The translations under genes and the position numbers were made by a program. DNA of 64,000 bases. Origin: Prevotella sp. ne3005 (GTDB lineage: Bacteria; Bacteroidota; Bacteroidia; Bacteroidales; Bacteroidaceae). The notes beneath the pieces are model-generated. The model did no database searches. It saw nothing but the letters and a program-made list of their open reading frames with translations, and had not been told where the DNA came from. This document shows, one piece after another, positions 17,680-26,975 of the stretch. Position 1 is the first letter of the stretch. The number at the start of each line of letters is the position of its first letter. The DNA lies in NCBI RefSeq assembly GCF_900110085.1, contig NZ_FOCK01000004.1, positions 62,001 through 126,000 on the forward strand, given 5' to 3'.

Positions 17680-17717
17680 AAAAGAGGTGGAGCCATTGTG
17701 AAGTTCCACCTCTTTTA
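17680..17717 (+). terminator. Terminator after the C11 peptidase gene
   Basis: AAAGAGGTGGA and TCCACCTCTTT arms enclose a 13-base loop and are followed by TATTT. Confidence 0.8.
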
Positions 17718-17828
17718 TTTCTTAATGAGTAGCCTAATATTTCTTACCAGAAACAGAGCCCTTATTCCATTCGATGTTGGGATTTAGCGAAAAGTCTGGA
17801 TTTTCTTGGAAAATCCAGAATAATTGCT

Positions 17829-17836
17829 TATATTTG
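17829..17836 (+). promoter_or_regulatory. -7 box TATATTTG for the small secreted protein gene
   Basis: TATATTTGCAGCAG lies 28 bases before the ATG at 17864. Confidence 0.65.
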
Positions 17837-17863
17837 CAGCAGAAACAACTAAAAACCAAGCTT

Positions 17864-18382
17864 ATGGAAATGAAAAAAGTATTTATGACATGGGTGCTTC
17901 TGGCTGTTGTAGGCAGCGGAATGGCACAAAAGAAGTATCACGACATGGAGGTAAATGAGGTGAAGGGACCCGTGAAGTCGGTTACGATGAAGAACTGGGG
18001 CAAGCCCATCGTCACGTATATCTCACCAGAGGGAAAGATGGAGTGTGAGAAGATGTCGGATGCCGTCTACGACGAGAACGGCTATCTGCAGTCGATCGTT
18101 ACGCAAATAGGAGGTAAGAGGACCATCACCCATACTACTTTCATCTGGGAGAATGGACGCGTGAAGACACAGATTGCCACTAGAAAGAATAAGAAGGTGA
18201 TCACGAATAACGTGTATGACGACAGGGGCATCCTGGTGCGCCAGATTATCGAAACGGACGGCAACGAGGTGACGTATGACTTTTATGACATCCAGCTCGA
18301 CGACCACGGCAATTGGACATCGCGCAAAACGAAGGTGGCTGGCATTGAGATCATTTACCCCCGCACCATCCAATATTATTAA
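17864..18382 (+). CDS. Small secreted protein with YD-like repeats
   Basis: The 172-residue product has a signal peptide (MKKVFMTWVLLAVVGSGMAQ). The mature part has imperfect repeats of the form VYDENGYLQSIVTQIGG / FIWENGRVKTQIATRKN / VYDDRGILVRQIIETDG / IQLDDHGNWTSRKTKV, reminiscent of the YD repeats of RHS-like and YwqK-type proteins. No enzyme motif is visible. Its first ~66 bases are nearly the same as those of the hydrolase gene at 23706, while the mature regions are unrelated. The start at 17864 follows the -7 box; the extension to 17774 is rejected. The function is unknown. Confidence 0.7.
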   Translation: MEMKKVFMTWVLLAVVGSGMAQKKYHDMEVNEVKGPVKSVTMKNWGKPIVTYISPEGKMECEKMSDAVYDENGYLQSIVTQIGGKRTITHTTFIWENGRVKTQIATRKNKKVITNNVYDDRGILVRQIIETDGNEVTYDFYDIQLDDHGNWTSRKTKVAGIEIIYPRTIQYY

Positions 18383-18450
18383 ATCTTATCATCTGACGGG
18401 CTATATGTCAGGTTGTAGTATGACACTATTGATTTTAATTTGCAGCAGCT

Positions 18451-19065
18451 ATGGATGAAACTATAGGTAATAGGGTGACGTTGTTTCCTGACGGGAATTA
18501 TAGGTGGGTGTATGAAGTAAAAATGCTCACCAACCCAACGATATTGTTTGATGTCTACAAGGTACTGGGCATCAGCTTTGGTGTAGTGTGGCTATTCATG
18601 CTGCTGATCAATGGCTGTGAAGGTAACCTGACGCTGGGTTCCATCTGGGAGTTTAGTTATGGATTCCTGGTACTGATGGCGGTATTCGTGGTCATCGGCA
18701 TTGTGGCCTATTTCATTGTGGCATGGGTTTACGACTGGAAATACGTGGTGCTCTATACACTCAACGAGAAGGAGGTGATACACCAGCAGATGCCACGACA
18801 GGCGAAGAAGGCCCAAGTGCTTGGAGCCCTCACGGCGATGGTTGGTGGTTTGGCAGGTAAGTCTGGTGTCGTTGGAGCGGGATTGCTGACGGCTTCAAAG
18901 ACTTCATCGATCTCCAAACTGGCCGACGTGGCGCACCTGATTCCTAATCGCCGTCGGAACCTCATCAAGGTGAACCAGCTGTTTAACAGAAATCGCATAT
19001 ACGTCCCTGACGAAGATTTCGACTTCGTTTACGATTTCCTCCGTAAGCATTGCACCAAAGCCTAG
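18451..19065 (+). CDS. Uncharacterised membrane protein
   Basis: The 204-residue protein has two hydrophobic segments (about 35-56, GISFGVVWLFMLLING, and about 70-95, FLVLMAVFVVIGIVAYFIVAW) and a cytoplasmic C-terminal region containing a glycine-rich GALTAMVGGLAGKSGVVGAG. An aromatic WVYDWKYVVLYTLNEKEV follows the second helix. I recognise no family. It lies 68 bases after the small secreted protein gene with no clear promoter, so the two may be co-transcribed. Confidence 0.65.
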   Translation: MDETIGNRVTLFPDGNYRWVYEVKMLTNPTILFDVYKVLGISFGVVWLFMLLINGCEGNLTLGSIWEFSYGFLVLMAVFVVIGIVAYFIVAWVYDWKYVVLYTLNEKEVIHQQMPRQAKKAQVLGALTAMVGGLAGKSGVVGAGLLTASKTSSISKLADVAHLIPNRRRNLIKVNQLFNRNRIYVPDEDFDFVYDFLRKHCTKA

Positions 19066-19237
19066 TTGTTTTACTTTAGCAGTCAACAACTCGACAATCC
19101 AAAGTTTGCATTCTTTATTGCGGTCTACTCTGTTGTAACTGTCCAGGAAGGCGTTCCCGACTGTGGCACAATTTCTGTACTATTTGTCCAAAGGGAGGCT
19201 AATATACTGATAACAAGCTGGTTGTACAAAGAACGAA

Positions 19238-19336
19238 CCCTACTTAAGCTCTACTTATGTTCTACATAAGTTCTACTTAAGTTCTACACAAGTTCTACTT
19301 AGGCTCTACTTAAGCCCTACCTGAACCCTACTAGAC
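19238..19336 (+). repeat. Iteron array A: nine 11-bp units, CTAC core
   Basis: Nine consecutive 11-bp units tile this stretch exactly: CCCTACTTAAG, CTCTACTTATG, TTCTACATAAG, TTCTACTTAAG, TTCTACACAAG, TTCTACTTAGG, CTCTACTTAAG, CCCTACCTGAA, CCCTACTAGAC. Each has CTAC at positions 3-6. The period of 11 bp is about one helical turn. An opposed array lies at 19546-19608. Confidence 0.9.
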
Positions 19337-19355
19337 ATTCAGTACTTCTTCGTAA

Positions 19356-19481
19356 CTTTAGACCGACTAAAGCCTAACTTAACTCGGAGTAAAGTCGGAC
19401 TTTACTCCGAGTAAACCTCTGAATTCTCTAGAGAATTGACGAGTTATATACCGACTAACTGGTAATCAACCGGTATATAAC
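19356..19481. repeat. Palindrome block between opposed iteron arrays
   Basis: The block holds CTTTAG-ACCGA-CTAAAG (19356-19372), a 31-bp palindrome with 15-bp perfect arms starting ACTCGGAGTAAAGTC (19382-19412), AATTCTCTAGAGAATT (19422-19437) and GTTATATACCG/CGGTATATAAC (19443-19481). No gene is visible from 19066 to 19763. Confidence 0.9.
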
Positions 19482-19545
19482 TATGACTTTAAACGTATAT
19501 AACAGGCAGTAAGCTGTAGTTTTGTTGGACTCAAACAGCGTTTTT

Positions 19546-19608
19546 GTAGGGTTTAAGTAGAACTTAAGTAGAGCCTAAGTAGAACTTAAGTAGAACTTTT
19601 AGTAGAAT
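19546..19608 (-). repeat. Iteron array B: opposed 11-bp units
   Basis: On the minus strand the units are TTCTACTTAAG, TTCTACTTAGG, CTCTACTTAAG, TTCTACTTAAA and CCCTACAAAAA, preceded by a slightly longer ATTCTACTAAAAG. The 22-bp pair at 19563-19584 is the exact reverse complement of 19293-19314 in array A. A further lone unit (GTAGGGTTC) lies at 19657-19665. Confidence 0.88.
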
Positions 19609-19763
19609 TTAAAAACCACACAAAAACCTGATTATAAACAAGATAACTTAATTTTTGTAGGGTTCAATCCGAGATTCCCAAAATTCACTACGGCTGATCT
19701 TTAGTGAGTGTCCATGCAGGGGTTGAAGGTACATACTTGATAGGTTGGGAAAGGGTTACTTAT

Positions 19764-19883
19764 TCACTCCCAGCACTCGAGGTCGGACTCCAGCTCGGGG
19801 AGCTGGCTACGGTGGAAGGTGGGCTCCTTGATGCCTTGGCGCTTCTGGCGGCGATAGTCGTCAAGCAGTCGGCAACGCCTGAA
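19764..19883 (-). pseudogene. Unidentified C-terminal coding remnant
   Basis: A 39-codon open stretch after an in-frame stop reads RLLDDYRRQKRQGIKEPTFH and ends LPELESDLECWE. Its hydrophilic, codon-like composition and GC content look like the tail of a deleted gene, but I cannot name the family. It lies directly downstream of the AraC gene on the same strand, next to iteron array B. Confidence 0.3.
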
Positions 19884-19899
19884 TCAGGCTCAGCCGCCG

Positions 19900-21033
19900 T
19901 TACCTGGTGCGTCTAGCGGTTGGCGTGATACCTTTGAATTTCTTAAAATTACGGTAGAAGGCACTGGTAGAAGTAAAGCCTGACTTAAACATCACATCGT
20001 TGATTGACAACTCGGGATGCGCTTTGAGCAACTGCGAAGCATAATCGACGCGCTGACTGTTGATGTAATCAGAAAATGAGATGCCCATCTCTACATTGAT
20101 GGCATTGTAGATGTAGTTGCGGTTGCTGTTCAGCAGTCTGGCCAAGTCGCTGACCTTCAGGTTCGGATAAAGATACAGTTTCTCTTCGCTCATCAGCTTG
20201 CGGATCTTCTCCAAGAGTTCGCTATAGGCGCAGTCCTCTGGAATCGGCTCTGATTCCAAGAACACCTCGGCTTCAATATCCTGCACAGAAAAGCGCTGGT
20301 TCAGGCCCACGTGTCCTATCAGAAGGAGCAGCATGGAGAACAACACGGCAGGTATGGCAAGGGGCACAGCCTCGTCTATAAAGCGCTGACGTCCTATCAG
20401 GTTGAAGACAAAGGAAACGAGCGACGTGACAGCAAAGAGCACCAATAGGGTCTTCACCCAGACAATCCGTTTACCCTCAATATCCGAATAATTCGTTTCG
20501 ACAACGGCATTATAAGCCGTAATCCGGCGGAACCCGAAATAGAGCACTAAAGGAACCTGAAGTGCAAACACGATCCTGACTGCGACATGAATCATGGCCT
20601 GCCAGAAAGTAAGCCCGGAAAGGGAGGCGAACTCATTGCCATATAGATAATGCTCAATGAAGAGGGTCATCTCCTGACGATCCATCAGGATATAGAGCAG
20701 ACCTACGGCCACGCCGCCAAGCAGCGACGGCAGCAGGCAGAGGGCCTGTCGCCAGCGATTGGGACGATAATCCGTCAACTCCTCTATATACAGGTAATAA
20801 AGTGGGAACACCGCCAGATTACAGAAGCAGTAGATGGCATCCGTCAAGGGAATCACGGCCATCAGACGATTGAAGTAGATGAAATGGGCCAGATAGAGCA
20901 GCGTTGCCGTTGCCATGAAAAACAGCAATCTCGTCTTTGCCATATTCCGACAATCGTAGAGGCTCAGGACTATCAATACCGAGAGAACGCCACATACAAT
21001 CATGGGCAAGGAGGACACCAGAATTGCTAACAT
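19900..21033 (-). CDS. Membrane-bound AraC-family regulator
   Basis: The 377-residue protein has about seven hydrophobic helices in its first 245 residues and a C-terminal AraC HTH pair (LKVSDLARLLNSNRNYIYNA; SINDVMFKSGFTSTSAFYRNFKKFKGITP). This receptor-like architecture is common in Bacteroidota. The -7 box lies only 5 bases before the first ATG, so the mRNA would be nearly leaderless. A start at the internal ATG (21003, MIVCGVL) is also possible. Its target may be the exported-protein genes on the other side of the shared intergenic region, by inference only. Confidence 0.85.
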   Translation of the reverse strand: MLAILVSSLPMIVCGVLSVLIVLSLYDCRNMAKTRLLFFMATATLLYLAHFIYFNRLMAVIPLTDAIYCFCNLAVFPLYYLYIEELTDYRPNRWRQALCLLPSLLGGVAVGLLYILMDRQEMTLFIEHYLYGNEFASLSGLTFWQAMIHVAVRIVFALQVPLVLYFGFRRITAYNAVVETNYSDIEGKRIVWVKTLLVLFAVTSLVSFVFNLIGRQRFIDEAVPLAIPAVLFSMLLLLIGHVGLNQRFSVQDIEAEVFLESEPIPEDCAYSELLEKIRKLMSEEKLYLYPNLKVSDLARLLNSNRNYIYNAINVEMGISFSDYINSQRVDYASQLLKAHPELSINDVMFKSGFTSTSAFYRNFKKFKGITPTARRTR

Positions 21034-21038
21034 GGTTG

Positions 21039-21046
21039 CAAAAGTA
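21039..21046 (-). promoter_or_regulatory. -7 box TACTTTTG for the membrane AraC gene
   Basis: Minus-strand TACTTTTGCA lies 5 bases before the annotated start. Confidence 0.55.
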
Positions 21047-21267
21047 ATGCAAATTCTTCAATTATGCAAATAAAAAAGACGTAAAGGTTATAAAAAAGCA
21101 AATAAGTGTAGAATGACACCTGCCAAATACGGAAAACCCTGTAGAATAAGGGGAATTGGACTATAGAGATGCAGATTGGGGAAGAAATCGAATCATCTGA
21201 TAACGGAAATTTGCGAATTCGGGAAAACTTTCTAAGAATAAGAAATCGTAAATTCACCTCTTTTTTA

Positions 21268-21275
21268 TATCTTTG
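21268..21275 (+). promoter_or_regulatory. -7 box TATCTTTG for the exported-protein operon
   Basis: TATCTTTGCAA lies 31 bases before the ATG at 21307. No other clear box appears up to 31 kb, so the five genes 21307-31042 may form one unit. Confidence 0.7.
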
Positions 21276-21306
21276 CAATAATTAGACAACTATAAATGAT
21301 TAATCT

Positions 21307-23703
21307 ATGGGAAAGTATCTATTATTTTTGGCATTTATAACGATGGGCCTGATGGCTTGTTCAACAAAGGAAGATGTGGCAGATGAGCGCGAGCCTCTAA
21401 AGCCCGAGACCCCAGTAGAGAAAGACGAATGGGAGACTATCCAGCCTGATGGCGGTGTGATAGAAAGAGATGATATCACCATCCAATTCCCCAAAGGAAC
21501 GTTCAGCAGCGAGACGAAAGTGGCTGTGACTGAAGTGAGCAAAGGTCAGATCTTGGGAGAGGATGAGGTGTCGAAGTTCTATCAGATTACATTGCCTTAT
21601 TCTTGTGCGAAAGAATTTAAGGTAAAAATCAAATGTGACAAGAATGGCGATGATATCAATGCCGTTGTACATGCACCTTCAATGGCCATTGGTCCTTACA
21701 AAAAGAAATATTCTGACATTACCTTAGAAAGCACTTATTCTAATGGGGAGTATACTTTTACCATTCCTGCTTCCAGCAATGAAGGGGTGTCAGACAATGC
21801 CAACCTTTCTGTAGGAATAGCAAAAAGAAACAGGATCGCTGGCGAGTCAGCTGGGACAAGAGCCGTGGGTGGCATCTCATGGCATTACGACATTGGTACT
21901 TTTCATCAGCAAAAGTATCTTGCAAATTGGACTAAGGCTGATTATCCAGGTACAATAAAAAGTGCTCTTCAACAATTACAGGAACTTGGGTTCAAAATAG
22001 ATGGGACGCGCAACCTGCCTGTCTCTTTTGAGGTAATGGATGAAGGGACGAGCGGTTATCTGGATCAAGATGGATGGAGTGATATATGGAATGGTATCGT
22101 TTTGAATGATCGGTATATAACTGACTTTGATAATTACAATGCCAAATACCCCGTCAAACGCACGTGTATACATGAACTATTACATTATTATCAGTCATAT
22201 TATGACCCACGATGGCCCAGTGTAAAAATGGCTACTGATGGGGATGAGAGAATGATTTATGAATGCGCTGCTGTTTGGTCGGAAAAGTTTAATGACGGAG
22301 GGAGCCCTTCTCTTGATTTTGTATCTCAATATCTTCCTAGATTCCTGACGAGTTTAACGGAAGTAAAAAAAGCTCACGAGGATGACAAGGAGTCCAAGAA
22401 CTATTATGCAGACCATGGCTATGGTATGGCAGCATTGATAGAATATTTAACGACCCAGCGAAAATCAGAAGGTATTGATGACAACTCGGTTGTAGAACTC
22501 TATGAGATCATAAAGAGTAGTTCTGCCAAAATAGGTTTTTCACTATCAGGGACTACGTTTGATTTCCTAAAGTCGTGGGTAAAAAAACACAATTCCACTT
22601 TCTTTGAGAATGATGGCTACGATGACTTCATCTTAAAGCTGATGACTGGAAAAGTGTATACTGAGATAAAACCTTCTCAAGCAGTTAACGGTAGCACCAA
22701 CCAACTAAAAACAGATGGAGAGGTTTCTTTTAATGGTACGTGCTATCCATATGGTGGTTACATCTGCAGGACTCAGTTATTAGCAAATGGTGAAGAGGAT
22801 CAATTCAAAGAAAAAGGTTCGCTAACAAACAAGCAACTCGTTATTGAGCAAAATCAAGATGGGGTTAAGACTTACGTAGTGGCCCAATACCAGGGCGGAT
22901 TAATGCAAATTGACGGAAAGGCTACCAAGGGCTCTCCTATAATTATTGATGGTAAAACTCTGGAGTCGTTCCGCAAAAACGAGAATTACAACGTTAACTT
23001 CTATACAATTAGTACCAATAGTAATAATCAATCTACATTACCAACGGAGGTAAAAGTAGAATTGAAGGATATGGAAGAAACAGACATTAAGATTACGAAT
23101 GTTAACAGTGTCTATTTTTACTGTCATCTTAATTCCAAGATAAAGCGTAACAACATGGATCTCAGCACCAATCTGGGGTTCTATTCTGATTATTATAAAG
23201 ATGTTAAGTTTACTGTATCACAATCAAAAGAGACCGTTCATGTAGAGGGTAGTCATAAAAGCCAATATTCTGCTGACAAGGGAGAGAAGGGCGAATCTGA
23301 GACGTATATTTCATTCGATATCACAGGTTTTACCGACAACTTAGCAAAATGCAAGATAGAAAACTTTACATACACCTATTCTTCTGAATTAGTATATCCA
23401 AACGATTGGGATTACGATATTTCAAGGGATATTGACAACATAAAGTGTACTCTTACCGATATTCCTGCATCAGAAGTTAATCTGTTACCCAACGTCTGGA
23501 CGGAGGATGGTATTAAAAGTATGGGGATATTGTCATTTGACGGTAAGGGGGAAAAAGCGTTTAAAGTTGTGGAATTCGAGCATACGGATACTATGTATGA
23601 TAAAAAAGGTAATCCTGTTACTGACGAATATGAATTAACTCCATCAGCTAACGATGAGATCGAGTTTTCTATCACATTCTATTATACTAGCAAAAAGAAA
23701 TAA
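21307..23703 (+). CDS. Lipoprotein with ZU5-like region and HExxH metallopeptidase motif
   Basis: The 798-residue protein has a lipobox (FITMGLMACSTKE). An N-terminal beta domain resembles ZU5 (GGVIERDDITIQFPKGTFSS). A central region has CIHELLHYYQSYYDPRW (about residue 286), a zincin HExxH motif, followed by MIYECAAVWSEKF, where a Glu could be the third ligand. The C-terminal ~350 residues are beta-rich and not recognised. A surface metallopeptidase is the likely role. It is the first gene of a run of exported proteins; only 2 bases separate it from the next gene. Confidence 0.7.
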   Translation: MGKYLLFLAFITMGLMACSTKEDVADEREPLKPETPVEKDEWETIQPDGGVIERDDITIQFPKGTFSSETKVAVTEVSKGQILGEDEVSKFYQITLPYSCAKEFKVKIKCDKNGDDINAVVHAPSMAIGPYKKKYSDITLESTYSNGEYTFTIPASSNEGVSDNANLSVGIAKRNRIAGESAGTRAVGGISWHYDIGTFHQQKYLANWTKADYPGTIKSALQQLQELGFKIDGTRNLPVSFEVMDEGTSGYLDQDGWSDIWNGIVLNDRYITDFDNYNAKYPVKRTCIHELLHYYQSYYDPRWPSVKMATDGDERMIYECAAVWSEKFNDGGSPSLDFVSQYLPRFLTSLTEVKKAHEDDKESKNYYADHGYGMAALIEYLTTQRKSEGIDDNSVVELYEIIKSSSAKIGFSLSGTTFDFLKSWVKKHNSTFFENDGYDDFILKLMTGKVYTEIKPSQAVNGSTNQLKTDGEVSFNGTCYPYGGYICRTQLLANGEEDQFKEKGSLTNKQLVIEQNQDGVKTYVVAQYQGGLMQIDGKATKGSPIIIDGKTLESFRKNENYNVNFYTISTNSNNQSTLPTEVKVELKDMEETDIKITNVNSVYFYCHLNSKIKRNNMDLSTNLGFYSDYYKDVKFTVSQSKETVHVEGSHKSQYSADKGEKGESETYISFDITGFTDNLAKCKIENFTYTYSSELVYPNDWDYDISRDIDNIKCTLTDIPASEVNLLPNVWTEDGIKSMGILSFDGKGEKAFKVVEFEHTDTMYDKKGNPVTDEYELTPSANDEIEFSITFYYTSKKK

Positions 23704-23705
23704 TT

Positions 23706-25733
23706 ATGGATATGAAAAAAGCATTTATAACATGGGTATTTCTGGCTGTGGTAGGCAGCGGAATGGCACAGATCGCGTCGCAAGCCTCTGACAATTTCCC
23801 TACGGAGGGAAATATGTTTTACATGGAGAATGGGAAAACGACCAGGGGAGACAGTGAGGTCAAGTGGTCATTCAATTCGGTTGTCGAGCATTGTTTTGAT
23901 AAAAACAAGGAAGGCCAAGAAGCATGGTTGATGACAGCTGACGGAGAAACACAGCTGAAGGTAACATTTGAATACAATACCGACGATGAACGCTATAAAA
24001 TCGAGTCGTCAGATGTTCAGTTCTGCTTCTATGAAGGCAATGACCTTTTTCATGACAACAAAGAGTTGATCAATGATCCGGAAATCATCGGTACTTATAA
24101 AAAGACAGTATCAGGGAAATCGGTCACTTTGTATATGACGGCACCTCAAGCGTTCCAGGATCCCACCATTTCGTGGTACAAATTCTATGTGATTCTAAAA
24201 ATGAAACTCAAGGGTATAGGAGACGCTTCTGTCGCCAGGCAAATCGGCGTCAGCCGTAATGGTCTTTTCCTGTTGCATGGACTGAACAGTAGCAGAGAAT
24301 GTTTCTTCCCGTTTAGAGAATACTTGCTGAATACAGCCCAAAATTATTTTGTGAACCAGATATATCTGGGAGACTATAGTTCAACGAACACCAGTTCATT
24401 CTCTGACAACACACATGTGAATCGTGTCGTGGAGAAAGGCTTGCACCAGCTCTGTGAGAATTTGCTCAAAGCCGGTATTGCAAGTACCAAGTATGATATG
24501 ATAGGTCATAGCATGGGGGGTATCCTGGAGCGTCTTTACATCCAGGAAATCGACGAGGGGCACACGAACAGGCTGATTACCCTGAACACGCCTCACTTCG
24601 GATCGATATTGGGTAATATATTCGTAGAGTATGATGAATTCCGAAAGACTCCAGGAGTGGAATACTACAGGGCTATAGAATTGTTCAACGGGCTATTGAA
24701 TGATGCCTTTTCAAAAGATCACAGCATGCAAGCTGTGAAAGACCTTGCCAAAAACAGTCCAGCCATTAAGAAGTTGGCGTCGAAAAGGAATAACATCATA
24801 GGAATACCCGTGTGTGCTGTAGGCTCCGAAATTAATGACCTGACTTTCAAAATGGTTGCCAAGGAGAGCTTCTACGCCATTTTCCCCAAAATAGCCTCTT
24901 TCCTTTTTGACGCGAAAGCCGGAACGGGGAAAGCCTATCTTGACAAGGAAGCGGAAAAGGGGTCGGACTATGTGGTCTCAGTGGAAAGCCAAAAAGGCGG
25001 ATGTGAGAAAACCTATATTTACAAGGGAGATTATTCCCAGGCTATGCATTGTAAAGTTACCGAATGGAATATTATACACGAGGAACTGAACAAGCTGCTG
25101 ACAGCTACCAGTTACTACGGCATCTTTTCCTCTGATTCGTTTGGGGATGTACCGGCACCCGCAAGTACCAGAGCAGAGGAGGGCGACATAGAATTCGTTA
25201 CAAGGTTTGAGGAACCGAAGCCAACCTCTTTTATTAAGATTGAGGCCAAGAAAGTTAACGATCAAGACTATACCCATGAGATCAAGCTTACCAACAGCGA
25301 CGATATGATGGCGAAGGTGGCCTTCTGTCTGTTGAGCCCAGACGACATGATTGCCGACTACGAGAAAGATGTGATGTATTTCGATATGAGTGGCTTTGAA
25401 GGCGAGAAGTGGATCTATGCTTTCGGCCGCACCAACTACAATGCGTTGGTGGTAGATTCTGTGAAAGTGACACTGGGAGAAGCCGGAAGTGGAATCAAGT
25501 CGGTGGAAAACAGTTCTGATCTTCGCTATGCTTTAGCGGGCAACATCCTGACGATTAAGAATGTGACCGGGCCTTACAGCGTTGCCGTATACAACTATGC
25601 CGGCCAGATGCTGACTGAAATGAACAGTAATCCGTCACACACGTATGCACTTCCCTATAGGAAGGGTCTCTTGATTATTGGTATCCGTTCGAATAAAGAC
25701 GAGCGGTTCATCAAAGTTGTGACAAAACATTAG
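23706..25733 (+). CDS. Secreted alpha/beta-hydrolase (lipase-like) with C-terminal sorting domain
   Basis: The 675-residue protein has a signal peptide (MKKAFITWVFLAVVGSGMAQ), an N-terminal domain of ~180 residues, and an alpha/beta-hydrolase core with the oxyanion LFLLHGLNSSRE (about 190), the nucleophile elbow MIGHSMGGILERLY (Ser about 268) and LITLNTPHFGS, as in PGAP1-like and triacylglycerol lipases. The last ~75 residues (NILTIKNVTGPYSVAVYNYA then KGLLIIGI and a Lys-rich end) look like a type IX secretion sorting domain. A secreted esterase or lipase is likely; the substrate is unknown. Its signal-peptide DNA is shared with 17864. Confidence 0.8.
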   Translation: MDMKKAFITWVFLAVVGSGMAQIASQASDNFPTEGNMFYMENGKTTRGDSEVKWSFNSVVEHCFDKNKEGQEAWLMTADGETQLKVTFEYNTDDERYKIESSDVQFCFYEGNDLFHDNKELINDPEIIGTYKKTVSGKSVTLYMTAPQAFQDPTISWYKFYVILKMKLKGIGDASVARQIGVSRNGLFLLHGLNSSRECFFPFREYLLNTAQNYFVNQIYLGDYSSTNTSSFSDNTHVNRVVEKGLHQLCENLLKAGIASTKYDMIGHSMGGILERLYIQEIDEGHTNRLITLNTPHFGSILGNIFVEYDEFRKTPGVEYYRAIELFNGLLNDAFSKDHSMQAVKDLAKNSPAIKKLASKRNNIIGIPVCAVGSEINDLTFKMVAKESFYAIFPKIASFLFDAKAGTGKAYLDKEAEKGSDYVVSVESQKGGCEKTYIYKGDYSQAMHCKVTEWNIIHEELNKLLTATSYYGIFSSDSFGDVPAPASTRAEEGDIEFVTRFEEPKPTSFIKIEAKKVNDQDYTHEIKLTNSDDMMAKVAFCLLSPDDMIADYEKDVMYFDMSGFEGEKWIYAFGRTNYNALVVDSVKVTLGEAGSGIKSVENSSDLRYALAGNILTIKNVTGPYSVAVYNYAGQMLTEMNSNPSHTYALPYRKGLLIIGIRSNKDERFIKVVTKH

Positions 25734-25759
25734 TATTCACCATCAATAATGATACAACA

Positions 25760-26962
25760 ATGAAAAAGTATGTTTATCTTCTGATAATGGCTTTCCTCGC
25801 CATCCAGTTCCAGTCATGCTCAAATGGTGATGAATCTGAAGAGATGTCTGATGACATTAACGCAAGTACGAGGCTTTCCCAAGGGAATAAGATCAATGGT
25901 GGTCATAATACTCCGCCTGTTGAGGGTCCCATGTTCTACTTGGAATCCCCTTCCGATATGAAGGTCGTGCCAGAGGAACTCACCATTAAGGCTGAGGGCG
26001 GAACCGATAGCATCACCATTTACGTGAGTTTCGATATTAATGATAATGCTTATGAGCGGACTGTATCTTTCGACTTCGCCGACAAGAAGGCAAAACCTTG
26101 GCTTACTGGCGAATGGGTTGACAACAAATATTTGGTAACTGCCGAGAAGAATGACAGCGGTGATCCAAGGACAGTCATCCTCACCTTTAACATTTTCAAT
26201 GGAGACAAGAGTGTCAATCTTGAAGCGAAGGCCCTTGTCATCCAAGAGGCAGTAGACGTAGCAAGCGTAGAGCCGACGTTGCTCGAATTCCCTGCCGAAG
26301 GCGGCGCCAAGTATGTTAAATATACTTGGGGAGGATTTAAGTGGATGAACAGACAGTTGACAGATGCTGGAAAGGAATGGATCAAGCCGGCTTGGTCGTA
26401 TGATTATTATGATGAAAACAGATTCCCTCGGGAGATGTATGTGCATATAGGTCCTAACACGACAGACAAGGCACGTCAGGATACAATTAAAATGGGATTC
26501 ACCCTCGAAGAGGGTTCTGATTTTGATACTCGTTTCATTATTCCTGTTGTCATCAAACAGGCGGCTGGTCCATATAGCCCAAAGGATGCCAAGAGCATCA
26601 TCGTCGGCAAATGGCACCACTATATCATAGGAACCAATGCACTAACAGGCAAACCGTATACAGAATGTAACTATGATGTGGTATTCAATGTCGATGGCTC
26701 CTACAGGGAGGACAAGCATGAAGTTGGCATCAATAGAGACTATAAGTTTGAAGGATGGGAGCAAGGCACTTACGAAATAACCAAGGTTTTAATAGATGAC
26801 AAGAACTGCCTCAGAGTATATCTAAACCAAACCTATACATATGGTCCAACTACGGCAGAAGCTGGTTATTCATCAGGTTCCAGGGAGACATACTTCGTAG
26901 TCTATCCACATTTCATGATGTGGGCTACTGGACGATCAAGGTATTACGACCGAGTAGAATAA
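25760..26962 (+). CDS. BACON-type lipoprotein
   Basis: The 400-residue protein has a lipobox (AIQFQSCSNGDE) and two beta-sandwich segments of the BACON/Ig type (PEELTIKAEGGTDSITIYVS; PTLLEFPAEGGAKYVKYTWG), each opening with the usual F-x-A-x-G-G signature. The C-terminal region contains SIIVGKWHHYIIGTNALTGK and a lipocalin-like end. BACON domains are thought to bind glycans or mucin; no enzyme motif is present. It lies 26 bases after the hydrolase gene. Confidence 0.75.
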   Translation: MKKYVYLLIMAFLAIQFQSCSNGDESEEMSDDINASTRLSQGNKINGGHNTPPVEGPMFYLESPSDMKVVPEELTIKAEGGTDSITIYVSFDINDNAYERTVSFDFADKKAKPWLTGEWVDNKYLVTAEKNDSGDPRTVILTFNIFNGDKSVNLEAKALVIQEAVDVASVEPTLLEFPAEGGAKYVKYTWGGFKWMNRQLTDAGKEWIKPAWSYDYYDENRFPREMYVHIGPNTTDKARQDTIKMGFTLEEGSDFDTRFIIPVVIKQAAGPYSPKDAKSIIVGKWHHYIIGTNALTGKPYTECNYDVVFNVDGSYREDKHEVGINRDYKFEGWEQGTYEITKVLIDDKNCLRVYLNQTYTYGPTTAEAGYSSGSRETYFVVYPHFMMWATGRSRYYDRVE

Positions 26963-26975
26963 AAACAAATAGCTT

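Noticed and set aside
19238-19608. CRISPR-like array
   Set aside because: The units are 11 bp and contiguous without spacers, there are no cas genes, and the second array is inverted.
19704-19916. 70-codon plus-strand frame downstream of the iterons
   Set aside because: It overlaps the end of the AraC gene and the minus-strand coding remnant, and lacks a promoter; it is probably a shadow of that remnant.
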